This document shows positions 1 to 7,912 of a DNA stretch of 33,989 bases, in pieces; position 1 is the stretch's first letter; every line of letters begins with the position of its first letter. The notes under the pieces were generated by a model. It was not told the DNA's origin and did not search any database. It worked only from the letters and a program-made list of their open reading frames with translations. The DNA is taken from positions 1-33,989 of the forward strand of contig CANQDV010000008.1 in the NCBI GenBank assembly GCA_947593955.1. The letters run 5' to 3'. This stretch comes from an uncultured Bacilli bacterium (GTDB lineage: Bacteria > Bacillota_I > Bacilli_A > RF39 > UBA660). Made by a program: the position numbers and the translations under genes.

Positions 1-381
1 ACTATATGCCATATGAATACCTTTATCTATAGCAAAGCCAATACTTTGTCCTAAATTATTAAGAGTATTATTTCCTAAAAGACATATTCTGTAAGGGGTA
101 AAAGTTAAATACATCGGATCTTTTTTATATTTATTTTTAAATGTACTTTTAACTCTTTCGTCGCCATTAGCATACGTTACACTATCGTTATTATTTAACT
201 TTTGAATATTTTCAAATTCTTTAGTTCTTTTATCTATTGGCTTTAAAGCGTCACTAGGTATTAACCAATTCTTTCCTATTTTTCTTGCCCCAGCAATACG
301 ATTTTCGCGACATAGTGCCGTTACTTTTCTTTCTTTCATTTGCCACTTAACACTTATTTCTTTAATGCTTATATATTCCAT
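1..381 (-). CDS. HTH domain fused to GHMP sugar-kinase domain (3' end outside window)
   Basis: The frame is open from an ATG at 381 to the window edge, giving 127 residues of an unfinished protein. Residues 1-48 (MEYISIKEISVKWQMKERKV onward, ending WLIPSDA) match the small helix-turn-helix domain common at the start of Bacillota proteins. From about residue 93 the sequence TFTPYRICLLG then GFAIDKGI matches the N-terminal signature of galactokinase/galacturonokinase-type GHMP kinases, whose usual form is PYRICPLGAHIDHQGG. Here the sugar-binding H-x-D stretch is replaced by GNNTLNNLG (103-111), so the usual polar residues are missing. The start is supported by GGTGAT just upstream and a near-consensus promoter. 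Seen: HTH plus GHMP signature. Known: the signature forms the sugar site in this family. Inferred: a sugar-responsive regulator or a kinase of altered specificity. The C-terminal half cannot be seen, so activity cannot be judged. Confidence 0.8.
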   Translation of the reverse strand, partial: MEYISIKEISVKWQMKERKVTALCRENRIAGARKIGKNWLIPSDALKPIDKRTKEFENIQKLNNNDSVTYANGDERVKSTFKNKYKKDPMYLTFTPYRICLLGNNTLNNLGQSIGFAIDKGIHMAYS

Positions 382-400
382 AAATCACCACACGGGTTAT

Positions 401-429
401 ATTTTATGACATATAAAAAGAAATGTCAA
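401..429 (-). promoter_or_regulatory. Sigma-A-type promoter of the HTH-GHMP gene
   Basis: On the minus strand TTGACA (429-424), a 17-base spacer and TAAAAT (406-401) give a nearly perfect vegetative promoter. The expected start of transcription is about 15-20 bases before the ATG at 381, with GGTGAT between them. Confidence 0.75.
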
Positions 430-444
430 GTTATACTTTGACAT
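407..444. promoter_or_regulatory. Array of three TGACA/TGTCA half-sites over the promoter
   Basis: TGACAT (407-412), ATGTCA (423-428) and TTGACAT (438-444) form two overlapping inverted pairs that share the middle element, which is also the -35 box. The outer pair TGTCAA/TTGACA with an 8-base loop followed by a T-rich stretch could also act as a weak minus-strand terminator for the 940-residue gene. An operator for the HTH protein encoded just downstream is inference; no matching site was recognised elsewhere in the window. Confidence 0.35.
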
Positions 445-495
445 ATTTTTAAAATTTTTAAGCACTAGAAAACAACCCTCATATCTTTTAAAAAT

Positions 496-3318
496 TTACT
501 TATTAAACTTAATGCCTTTAATTTTGGTATCATCAAATCTGATATATTCTTCAATAATTATATTGACTGATTCTAGCAAATGATTTTTGCGTTCTTCCCC
601 TTTTAAATTTAATCCCTTTATTTTAGATTTCATCGCTTTTTTAATTAAATCATCATTATTTAAGTATTCTTTTATTTCTATTTTAAAATCTTCATCTGAT
701 TTTATTAATTTTCCTAATTCATTTATATTAAATAAATATACATAATCTTCATTTAGGCCTTCTATTGAATAAATAGGAATTAAATTATTATTATACTTAA
801 AATAATGAGTTGATGGTAAGCCATTATATTTAATATTATTTGGTATTTCACTTATTATATTTGATGATTGTAAAATATTGTATGCAGTCAAGTAATCAGC
901 AAATATAACATATTTATTATAATCGATATTTTTACTATCTAAATATTTCATAAAATCTGTTTTTAATAAATTAGATTTTTCTTCTAATAAAGATGCATAT
1001 TTTTCTTCTTCAGCATTAATAAAAGCACTAGAAAAACTACTTTCAAAATTATTCCAAATAATATTTTGACCATTAGGCATTTTTTCTAAAAAATATAATT
1101 TATCAACAATATTATTTAATCCAAGATAATTTTTCCCATCTAATTTATTTGTTTCTATAATAAAATTATTTGTATATTTAAAGATTTTATCTAGTGTATT
1201 ATTTTTATAATAATTTTCTTTAAAATTATCTTTAAACATATTTACTTTTTCTAAACTAATTGGTGTACTTCTAATATATTTTTTTTCATCTTCTTTTATT
1301 TTATTTTCTAAATCATTAATTGCATCAATTAATTCTTGATCATTTAATTTTTTTAATTCATTTTTTATCGTTTCAGAATAAGTACTTAAAGTATAATTAG
1401 ATGGTAATTTTTTAATATTATTTTGATGCAATAACACACAATAGAAATGAATTAAATTTGTTATTGTATTAGACCACCCAACATAATCATCATCAAATAT
1501 ATTATCATCAAGCAAATCCCATGAATATGTCCTATCATTATAATCTTTATCAATTGTGTCTAATAAAATATTGGTTAATTCAGTGCCATCATAATCTTCA
1601 TAATATTGAAGAATATTTGTTATATCTTTATTTTGCTTTTCCCATTCACTTATTACATAAGATAAAATAGCAAACAAATTACATTTATAATTAGATAATA
1701 TTTCTTCATATATTTTAGTAATTTTAATATTAGCGTCATTTTTACTACGTTTAACTTGTCTTAAATTAGAATCAACTTCATCAATAAACCTCATATCTTT
1801 TTTTAAAAATTCAAAAAAGTATTTTTCATTTTTTTCACTTAGTTCATATAATATTTTACCAATAGTTTTATTGCAAACTAATAATACATCTTTATTAAAA
1901 TTTTTATTTTCTAAATTAATTCCATACTCTACTATATTAATAAATTCAAATAAATTTAATTTTATTTTATAATAAGAAGATTCATTGTTTGTAAGTTTTA
2001 ATGTTTGTGACATAAGAATTTCATATGTATTATATAAATAGTTAATAGATAATAATTCTTCCATATCATACGAATAAAAAATCATACTATATAAAAAACT
2101 AATTAATTCATTCATTAAATAGGAATTATCTTGTTTTAATATAATTTTCGAGTAATCAATAATATCATCTTGTATTAATTCTAGTAATTCGTATATTTTA
2201 GGTTGATAAAAAGTATGAGTATCTTCATAAGCAACATTATAAGAATAATCCCCTATTTTTTCTTTAATACCCATAACATAATCTTTATAAATATCTAAAT
2301 GTTTATTTAAACTTTTTTTAAATAAAATGCAAGATGAACTATTAATTGCTTTAATACACTCATCAGATAAATACTCATAATTACTTTTAATATAAAAGTG
2401 ATTATTAAGTTCCTTAGTAACATATATTTTATCAGAAAACATATTTTTTATTTCTTCTACTTTGGCTTCATATTCACTTTTATAGTATATAGTTATACAA
2501 CTTTGATCTTTTTTAAGAGTACTACCAGTATTTAATATATAAATAATTATATTAAATTCAATGCTATGAGTATTATCTAAAGTACTATTTGAAGTTTCTA
2601 TAGGCATTTCTATACTATCTTTATTATATTTTTTTAATATTTTAATAAGTTTATCAAGTAATTTATAATTGTAATTAGTTATTAAATATAAATGATGGCT
2701 TGGTTTAATAGGAATTTTCTTATAACCTTGAGTATATACATAATTAGTACCTACTACAACAATACCATATTTTAAATATTTATCAATGTGACTACTATAG
2801 TCTTTTGTTTGATCATCTAAATCATTTTTAACTAATTCATATCTAGTATTTGCAATTTTTTCTTTTTCATACCTTAAATCAGATAATAATTTAAAACCAT
2901 TAAAATACATATAAATAACTCCAATAATCGATATTAAATTAGTAACCATAAAATAGTATTTTTCTTTATAAAAAGTAAATATAATTAAATTACTACAAAA
3001 ATATATTATAATTGGAAACATCATAGTATATTTTAAATAAGTTTCACTAGTTATATAATCAGATTCCTTATTTAATTTTTCTATTATCATTATAGCAAGT
3101 GGTAAAATTAAACTTATGGTAATAGAATAAATTGTTAAAAAATCTATATGACAATCCAAATTTAAGTGAACATTAATCAAATTTGGAATTATTTCTACCG
3201 ATTTTTTAAAAAGTGATAAAAATATTACTGTTATACTTATCACAAAAACAATATTTCTAATCTTTATTTTATAAATACTAGCAATAGATTTTTTAAAATT
3301 ATTAACTTTTTTTCTCAA
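496..3318 (-). CDS. Large four-TM membrane protein of unknown function
   Basis: I do not recognise this family. The reading frame is open up to a TTG at 3390, but that codon sits inside the terminator hairpin of the preceding gene. The better start is the TTG at 3318, with AGAAGG nine bases upstream and an extended -10 promoter just before it, giving 940 residues. Near the N-terminus there are four hydrophobic segments in two pairs (about residues 21-38, 60-79, 101-119 and 122-141 from this start). The remaining roughly 790 residues are hydrophilic, rich in Lys, Asn, Ile and acidic residues, and likely cytoplasmic and largely helical. No Walker, nuclease, glycosyltransferase or kinase motif was noticed. 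It follows the nucleotidyltransferase gene but has its own promoter, so it may not belong to the polysaccharide pathway. Confidence 0.8.
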   Translation of the reverse strand: MRKKVNNFKKSIASIYKIKIRNIVFVISITVIFLSLFKKSVEIIPNLINVHLNLDCHIDFLTIYSITISLILPLAIMIIEKLNKESDYITSETYLKYTMMFPIIIYFCSNLIIFTFYKEKYYFMVTNLISIIGVIYMYFNGFKLLSDLRYEKEKIANTRYELVKNDLDDQTKDYSSHIDKYLKYGIVVVGTNYVYTQGYKKIPIKPSHHLYLITNYNYKLLDKLIKILKKYNKDSIEMPIETSNSTLDNTHSIEFNIIIYILNTGSTLKKDQSCITIYYKSEYEAKVEEIKNMFSDKIYVTKELNNHFYIKSNYEYLSDECIKAINSSSCILFKKSLNKHLDIYKDYVMGIKEKIGDYSYNVAYEDTHTFYQPKIYELLELIQDDIIDYSKIILKQDNSYLMNELISFLYSMIFYSYDMEELLSINYLYNTYEILMSQTLKLTNNESSYYKIKLNLFEFINIVEYGINLENKNFNKDVLLVCNKTIGKILYELSEKNEKYFFEFLKKDMRFIDEVDSNLRQVKRSKNDANIKITKIYEEILSNYKCNLFAILSYVISEWEKQNKDITNILQYYEDYDGTELTNILLDTIDKDYNDRTYSWDLLDDNIFDDDYVGWSNTITNLIHFYCVLLHQNNIKKLPSNYTLSTYSETIKNELKKLNDQELIDAINDLENKIKEDEKKYIRSTPISLEKVNMFKDNFKENYYKNNTLDKIFKYTNNFIIETNKLDGKNYLGLNNIVDKLYFLEKMPNGQNIIWNNFESSFSSAFINAEEEKYASLLEEKSNLLKTDFMKYLDSKNIDYNKYVIFADYLTAYNILQSSNIISEIPNNIKYNGLPSTHYFKYNNNLIPIYSIEGLNEDYVYLFNINELGKLIKSDEDFKIEIKEYLNNDDLIKKAMKSKIKGLNLKGEERKNHLLESVNIIIEEYIRFDDTKIKGIKFNK

Positions 3319-3342
3319 TAGTATCAGCCTTCTTGAGAATTT

Positions 3343-3371
3343 ATTATAACAACAAATACATATATAGTAAA
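3343..3371 (-). promoter_or_regulatory. Extended -10 promoter of the large membrane protein gene
   Basis: Minus strand: TTTACT (3371-3366), 17-base spacer, then TGTTATAAT containing a perfect TATAAT (3348-3343) with the upstream TG of an extended -10. It lies between the preceding terminator and the AGAAGG/TTG start at 3318, and helps decide that start. Confidence 0.65.
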
Positions 3372-3376
3372 GAAAT

Positions 3377-3410
3377 AAAATAACAGGCAATTAAAATAAC
3401 CTGTTATTTT
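3377..3410 (-). terminator. Rho-independent terminator after the nucleotidyltransferase gene
   Basis: AAAATAACAGG (3377-3387) and CCTGTTATTTT (3400-3410) form a perfect 11-bp stem with a 12-base loop. On the minus strand the stem ends in TTATTTTATTTCTTT. It sits about 80 bases beyond the stop of the gene at 3490. Confidence 0.75.
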
Positions 3411-3489
3411 AAACAATATCTTCAGATTCTATATAAAATTTTTTAATATTATTTTTTTGATTTTCTTTAGATAGAATGCTTTCTGTAAT

Positions 3490-4218
3490 TTATTTTTTCA
3501 TTAATCGTACTTCATCTTTAAATAATTCTTCAGCTAATCTTAAATCATCATGATTATCAATTTCAACCCATCTTCCCTTTAAAGGACATGGAACAAAAGC
3601 AACTTCATCTAAAATTGCATTCAATGCTACTTCACTCCACATTTTAAGTTCTTGTTTTTCTTCAATATATTCTTTACATTTTTCAAAAAATGCTTGGCCT
3701 GCTTCTTTTGAAAATTTATAAACATCAATTGAATTTCCTAGAGCTTCTTCTTTTGTAATTTGCTTAGAAATAGCGGTTATTCTACTGCCATCAAATATTA
3801 CTTTCATTGATTCATCATTATAACTACCTATATCAGTAACTATAGCATTTTCATATTTTTCATCTAATAATTCACTAATTATTTCTTCATCATAGTAGAC
3901 ATCTGCATTCATCATTAAAAAATCTTCATCTTTTAAAACATTTCTTGCTAGATAAGCAGAATACATATTATTTGTATTTTGATAATCTTCACTTTTAATT
4001 ATTTTTATCATAGGATAATTATTAGCTACTAAATCCTCAATAACTTCTGATCTATAACCCGTAATAATTGTTATATCAGTAATTCCATTATTTAATAAAT
4101 TTTCAATTTGTTTAACTAATATAGGTTTTCCATTTACAGGAACCATAGATTTTGGCCTATCATTTGTTATGGGAGCTAATCTTGTTCCCAATCCTGCCGC
4201 TAAAATTAATGCTTTCAT
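3490..4218 (-). CDS. LicC-like nucleotidyltransferase (NTP transferase family)
   Basis: The protein (242 residues from the ATG at 4218) begins MKALILAAGLGTRLAPITND, followed by RPKSMVPVNGKPIL, the nucleotide-binding loop and lysine signature of sugar-phosphate or phosphocholine nucleotidyltransferases. NTNNMYSAYLA and the ending GRWVEIDNHDDL are close to the LicC/PntC type that makes CDP-choline or related CDP-activated head groups. MNADVYY supplies the metal-binding Asp. Length fits the single-domain family. An upstream TTG (4260) and ATG (4230) are in frame, but the 4218 start has GGTGG at good distance and directly begins the conserved fold. It stands alone, with its own promoter and terminator. 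No LicA kinase or LicD transferase is in the window, so the substrate (phosphocholine, another alcohol phosphate or a sugar phosphate) stays open. Confidence 0.85.
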   Translation of the reverse strand: MKALILAAGLGTRLAPITNDRPKSMVPVNGKPILVKQIENLLNNGITDITIITGYRSEVIEDLVANNYPMIKIIKSEDYQNTNNMYSAYLARNVLKDEDFLMMNADVYYDEEIISELLDEKYENAIVTDIGSYNDESMKVIFDGSRITAISKQITKEEALGNSIDVYKFSKEAGQAFFEKCKEYIEEKQELKMWSEVALNAILDEVAFVPCPLKGRWVEIDNHDDLRLAEELFKDEVRLMKK

Positions 4219-4307
4219 TATTACCACCATACTTTCTTTTTTGAACTCATTAAATTTCAATTTTAGTATAACATAAAAATACTTATTTTACTTTAAAATT
4301 TTTTACA

Positions 4308-4336
4308 ATTATAAAATCAATCCTTTCAAAAATCAA
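4308..4336 (-). promoter_or_regulatory. Promoter of the nucleotidyltransferase gene
   Basis: Minus strand TTGATT (4336-4331), 17-base spacer, TATAAT (4313-4308). A second candidate, the extended -10 TGTTATACT at 4273-4265, lies closer to the gene but has a poor -35. Either would place the upstream TTG at 4260 at or near the transcript start, or leave it without a good ribosome site. Confidence 0.5.
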
Positions 4337-4393
4337 ATTTTGTTTCTTTATTTTGGATTATAAACAAGCAATGACTAGATGAATTCTTACCAT

Positions 4394-4435
4394 AAAATTC
4401 TTTAAACTCTTATTTATAATAAACTAAAGAATTTT
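4394..4435 (-). terminator. AT-only hairpin, possible terminator after the GT32-like gene
   Basis: AAAATTCTTTA (4394-4404) and TAAAGAATTTT (4425-4435) are a perfect 11-bp inverted repeat with a 20-base loop, 33 bases past the stop of the gene at 4468. The stem has few G-C pairs and the T run is short, so termination is uncertain. Confidence 0.4.
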
Positions 4436-4467
4436 AATAATATCAATATTTTTCTTTTTACTTAGAT

Positions 4468-5388
4468 TTATTTTAATATATATTTTTCATAAAATGTACC
4501 TTCAATATTATCTGGTAATTTTTTAGAAAAACTATTACTTAATTTTTGAATCGGACACATTTGAATTAATTCTTTTTCACGTTTTTCAGTGTATTGTGCA
4601 AATATTTCTTTTCCTAACATATGGGGTGGAATATTTGATATTTTTGGAACCTTATCCCATTCCTCAGAATAATATTCAGTAGCCATTGTAAATAACATAT
4701 GAAAATATAAATAATGAATAGGATAATCTTCTTTTTTCCAATATTCTTCAAGTAATATTTTTGTACTTTCCAATAATAAATTATGGCTATATGCACAAAT
4801 ATACCAGCTAGAAATAGCAATTAAAGAATTTCTATTACAATTACTAAATAAAAATAATTTTTCATCAGTTAAATATGATGGTAAATTAGAATCTAAAACT
4901 AAAACTGTAGGATCAATCCAAATACCGCCATATTCAGCTATCAACCAAGTTCTGACAATATCCGAAAAATGAGTGTAATCAATAAAGCCCTTTTGATATT
5001 TTTCTAATATACAATTTGGAAGTTTAATATACTGATTCAAATTTTCATTTGTAATAACAACAATTTGATACCCCTTAAAATTTTTCTTTAAATTTTCTAT
5101 ACACTTTTTAGGTAATATCGGAACATTTTCTAAACCTTGAAACCAACAAGTCCAAACTATATTTCCTTTTTTACTTTCTTTTTTAGGTGGTTCATTTTTT
5201 AATACTTTAAAATATTTTTTTTTAATTTTTTTAAATGCTTTTTGTTCAATTATCAAATCTATTATATTTGCAGATTTTACAAAATAAATTCCTTTTTTAT
5301 AATTTATACTATTTATAATAGTATGAAAAACAGATTTAACTGATTTCATTGATTTTAATTTTTTATAATAATTTTTAATTTTCGACAT
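4468..5388 (-). CDS. Capsular polysaccharide glycosyltransferase, GT32-like (Caps_synth type)
   Basis: This protein probably transfers a sugar to the lipid-linked repeat unit on the cytoplasmic face. The diagnostic segments are IVWTCWFQGLENVP and then HFSDIVRTWLIAEYGGIWID followed by PTVLV. The D-x3-R and YGG-x-W-x-D pattern is that of GT32 and the capsular polysaccharide synthesis protein family, in which the last Asp belongs to the DXD-type metal site. The N-terminal 75 residues are Lys-rich without a signal peptide. A TTG at 5418 is in frame and would overlap the flippase gene by 8 bases; the ATG at 5388 with GGTGA upstream is preferred (306 residues). It follows wzx closely and was probably co-transcribed with it. 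Acceptor and donor cannot be read from the sequence. Confidence 0.8.
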   Translation of the reverse strand: MSKIKNYYKKLKSMKSVKSVFHTIINSINYKKGIYFVKSANIIDLIIEQKAFKKIKKKYFKVLKNEPPKKESKKGNIVWTCWFQGLENVPILPKKCIENLKKNFKGYQIVVITNENLNQYIKLPNCILEKYQKGFIDYTHFSDIVRTWLIAEYGGIWIDPTVLVLDSNLPSYLTDEKLFLFSNCNRNSLIAISSWYICAYSHNLLLESTKILLEEYWKKEDYPIHYLYFHMLFTMATEYYSEEWDKVPKISNIPPHMLGKEIFAQYTEKREKELIQMCPIQKLSNSFSKKLPDNIEGTFYEKYILK

Positions 5389-5410
5389 TTTTAATTTCAC
5401 CAAACCATAT

Positions 5411-6877
5411 TTATACAAATTTATTTAAAAATTTGAATTTTTTAGATAAAGATAATTTAATTTTCATTTCAATTTCGCTTTTTGAAAGTAAAATTATTAT
5501 AACAAATAAAGTTATATAAATCAATGCTCCTAAAAAGATTAAAAATAATAAATTAAGTACCGTTAAATCTAACCTTTGACTGATATAAAAATTTATTGTA
5601 AACATAATAATACCAATTAAAAAGTACTTATATCCATCTTTTAAATATTGTTTAAAAGCTAATTCTTTTCTTGAAACATAAATTTCTACTGAAGTAATTA
5701 CAAACTCTGCTATAACTGTACTAATTGATGCTCCTAATGCTCCCAATTTAGGAATCATTATTATATTTCCTACTAAATTAAATAATGCTCCTAAAATTAA
5801 TGATATTATATATTCTTTATCTTTAGTTTTTGGAATAAGATACTGAGTTCTTACAACATTTCCAATAACACTTAATGTTATACTTGGACACAAAGCAATT
5901 ATTAAATATCCACTTCTAATATACTCTTTTCCCCAATATACTGGAGCAAAAACATTTGCTACCGACATTAATCCAAATACTAAAGCAGAAGAAATAACTG
6001 AAACATAAAACATAGTATTTCTAATATATTGATTTGATTCTTTTTCCTTGCCATTAGCTATTAAATTAGTCATTCTTGGCAACATTGCTGTTCCTAAAGC
6101 CGCAATTACTGTTTTTGGTATAGATATTATCTTTTCAGCATACTCATAATATCCTACATCAGTCATTTCAGAAATTGCTCCCAACATTATTTTATCCATT
6201 ATTGTGAATATACTCATAGCAATTGAAGGGATAAATAAAATTAAATTAGGTTTTAAATGTGACATTATTTCTGAAAACGTTGGCCTTTTAAATGTTACTC
6301 TATTACGTAAATATGGCCACATAGATATTTGACCTAAAAGTGTGCCTCCTCCCATAATAAGAGTATAAACCCATAAATCAAATTTATCTTTTACAAAGCA
6401 AAAAATTAAAACTAGTGTAATTATTTTTATTACAAAATTACGCGTTATTGTAATTTTAAATTCTTCCATTCCATTAAAAAACCACGTTATATCTAACATA
6501 TTAGCAAATATTGCAGTTAGCTGTAATAAATATATTAATTTATTATCGCTAGCAATAGCGTATGTAAAAATTATATAAAATATTATAACTATAAAAGAAA
6601 AAAACAATTGAAAGAAAATTAAGCTCCAAAAAACATTGCTTAATTTTTCCTTATTATCTCTTACTTGTGCTATACATCTACTACCATAGGTAAATATGCC
6701 TAATCTTCCAAACATCATAAAATATGACGCTATTGAATATGTATATGCATATATACCTGTCATTTCTGTACCTAAGACTCTTGATATATATGGTGATGTA
6801 ATAAGAGGAATTATAACAATAAGAAGTTGATATAAAATATTGTAAAATATATTAAATTTTAAACTATTTGTTTTCAT
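5411..6877 (-). CDS. wzx: Wzx-type oligosaccharide flippase
   Basis: A 488-residue, strongly hydrophobic protein with about 12-14 membrane segments across its whole length, as in the MOP/MATE exporter superfamily. The N-terminus carries IPLITSPYISRVLGTEMTG followed by IYAYTYSIASYF, the typical Wzx opening in which a conserved Arg sits after the first helix. PKLGALGASISTVIAEF near the C-terminal third is also characteristic. The role is to flip undecaprenyl-diphosphate-linked repeat units across the membrane for polymerisation by Wzy (22368-23576). The ATG at 6877 has GGATGG upstream. It lies just past a terminator that closes the dideoxysugar genes, so it probably has its own promoter, but I found only weak candidates between 6966 and 6900. 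It is the only flippase in the window. Confidence 0.92.
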   Translation of the reverse strand: MKTNSLKFNIFYNILYQLLIVIIPLITSPYISRVLGTEMTGIYAYTYSIASYFMMFGRLGIFTYGSRCIAQVRDNKEKLSNVFWSLIFFQLFFSFIVIIFYIIFTYAIASDNKLIYLLQLTAIFANMLDITWFFNGMEEFKITITRNFVIKIITLVLIFCFVKDKFDLWVYTLIMGGGTLLGQISMWPYLRNRVTFKRPTFSEIMSHLKPNLILFIPSIAMSIFTIMDKIMLGAISEMTDVGYYEYAEKIISIPKTVIAALGTAMLPRMTNLIANGKEKESNQYIRNTMFYVSVISSALVFGLMSVANVFAPVYWGKEYIRSGYLIIALCPSITLSVIGNVVRTQYLIPKTKDKEYIISLILGALFNLVGNIIMIPKLGALGASISTVIAEFVITSVEIYVSRKELAFKQYLKDGYKYFLIGIIMFTINFYISQRLDLTVLNLLFLIFLGALIYITLFVIIILLSKSEIEMKIKLSLSKKFKFLNKFV

Positions 6878-6966
6878 TTACTTCCATCCTTATTGAATTT
6901 CATAATTTATTATTTTTTAAATTGAATATAAAATATATGCAACGTAAAAAGTATATAATATAAATA

Positions 6967-7001
6967 AAATTAAGTCAAGATAGGCTTTTTTGACTTAATT
7001 T
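6967..7001 (-). terminator. Rho-independent terminator of the dideoxysugar operon
   Basis: AAATTAAGTCAA (6967-6978) and TTGACTTAATTT (6990-7001) form a perfect 12-bp stem with an 11-base loop, 12 bases after the stop at 7014. On the minus strand it is followed by TTTTATTTATATT. Confidence 0.8.
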
Positions 7002-7013
7002 TTCAAAATATTT

Positions 7014-7910
7014 TTACTTTATTAACCAATTTTTTGTCTTAATTATACTTTCTTTAAAATCAGAAGTACATTCAAAACCAGTATCATTATATAACGCATC
7101 TAAATCTACTTTAGAATAATTATATCCAAGAGTTTCAACAAAAACACCAAAATTTAATTTTGATTGAGAATTTAATACTTGTTTTAAATCTTTTATATAA
7201 TCACCAAAACATTTAATTACTCGATGTCCAATATAATAGGTCTTTAGATTCTTGCCCTTTTCCCCACAAGCAATTAAACCATTAACTGTGTCATCTATAT
7301 AAACCCAATCCGCTAAATCATTAGCATTTATTAATTGCAAATCATCATTATTAACCATCTTTTTTATAAATTGACTAACCGCTTTATTATTATAATCATT
7401 TGGGCCATAAGTATTAGCCAGTAAGGCATGAATATATTCCCCCCCCGAATCTATAATTAATTTCTGACATATGTTACTAGCGGTTTCTTTGCCAATACCA
7501 TATATGCGTCCTTTAACATTTGTTAAATTTCTATTTTCATCAAAATAATACATCTCTTCAGAAATTGAACCTGCAAAAACAAATCTTTTTATTTTAGTTT
7601 CGACTGCAAGTTGAGCTATTTCACATGACATTTTTATATTATTAAGCTCAGTTGTACAAGCTAAAATATTATCTTTTGTATTATATTCACCCATATTCCA
7701 GGCTAAATGATAAAAAATATCCGCATTTTTTAATAATTCTAAATTTATTTGATCTATTTTTAAAAATGTATAGTTAGAACTAGCTATTATATTATTATGT
7801 TTGGCTTCACTTCTTCCAATGCCAATTACTTCGTAACCCATTTCTAAGAATTTATTACATAGTGAAGAACCAATAAATCCATTTACACCACTTATAACAA
7901 CTTTTTTCAT
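7014..7910 (-). CDS. NAD(P)-dependent SDR reductase, likely dTDP-4-keto-dideoxyhexose 4-reductase
   Basis: A 298-residue extended short-chain dehydrogenase/reductase. The Rossmann motif GVNGFIG spans residues 8-14 and the catalytic pair Y137-x3-K141 lies in YGIGK. It is last in the run rmlA-rmlB-2,3-dehydratase-Gfo/Idh reductase, with a 2-base gap to the gene before it. That position suggests it performs the final 4-keto reduction giving a dTDP-2,6-dideoxyhexose; this is inferred from context, since SDR sequence alone does not set substrate or stereochemistry. A 4-epimerase or another dehydratase is possible. The ATG at 7910 has AAGGA upstream. Codons 155-158 (S-G-G-E) contain a G8 run at 7446-7439, and one extra or missing G leads to a stop codon downstream, so expression may vary by slippage. 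Confidence 0.85.
   Translation of the reverse strand: MKKVVISGVNGFIGSSLCNKFLEMGYEVIGIGRSEAKHNNIIASSNYTFLKIDQINLELLKNADIFYHLAWNMGEYNTKDNILACTTELNNIKMSCEIAQLAVETKIKRFVFAGSISEEMYYFDENRNLTNVKGRIYGIGKETASNICQKLIIDSGGEYIHALLANTYGPNDYNNKAVSQFIKKMVNNDDLQLINANDLADWVYIDDTVNGLIACGEKGKNLKTYYIGHRVIKCFGDYIKDLKQVLNSQSKLNFGVFVETLGYNYSKVDLDALYNDTGFECTSDFKESIIKTKNWLIK
7439..7446 (-). repeat. G8 homopolymer inside the SDR reductase gene
   Basis: Eight C on the plus strand, read as TCG GGG GGG GAA on the coding strand. With G9 the new frame reaches TAA about 11 codons on; with G7 it runs about 30 codons before a stop. The flanks ATTC and AATA are the same as at the G8 run at 21275. Confidence 0.9.
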
Positions 7911-7912
7911 TT

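Noticed and set aside
3319..3390. TTG at 3390 as the start of the large membrane protein
   Set aside because: The codon lies inside a perfect terminator stem and upstream of the extended -10 promoter; the TTG at 3318 has AGAAGG at good spacing.
4614..4820. Minus-strand 68-residue frame inside the GT32-like gene
   Set aside because: It is wholly contained in another frame of a recognised gene, with no ribosome site.
5213..5235. Long A/T homopolymers within genes as further phase-variation sites
   Set aside because: A and T runs of 7-9 are common throughout this A/T-rich sequence, so they carry little information, unlike the four G8 runs.
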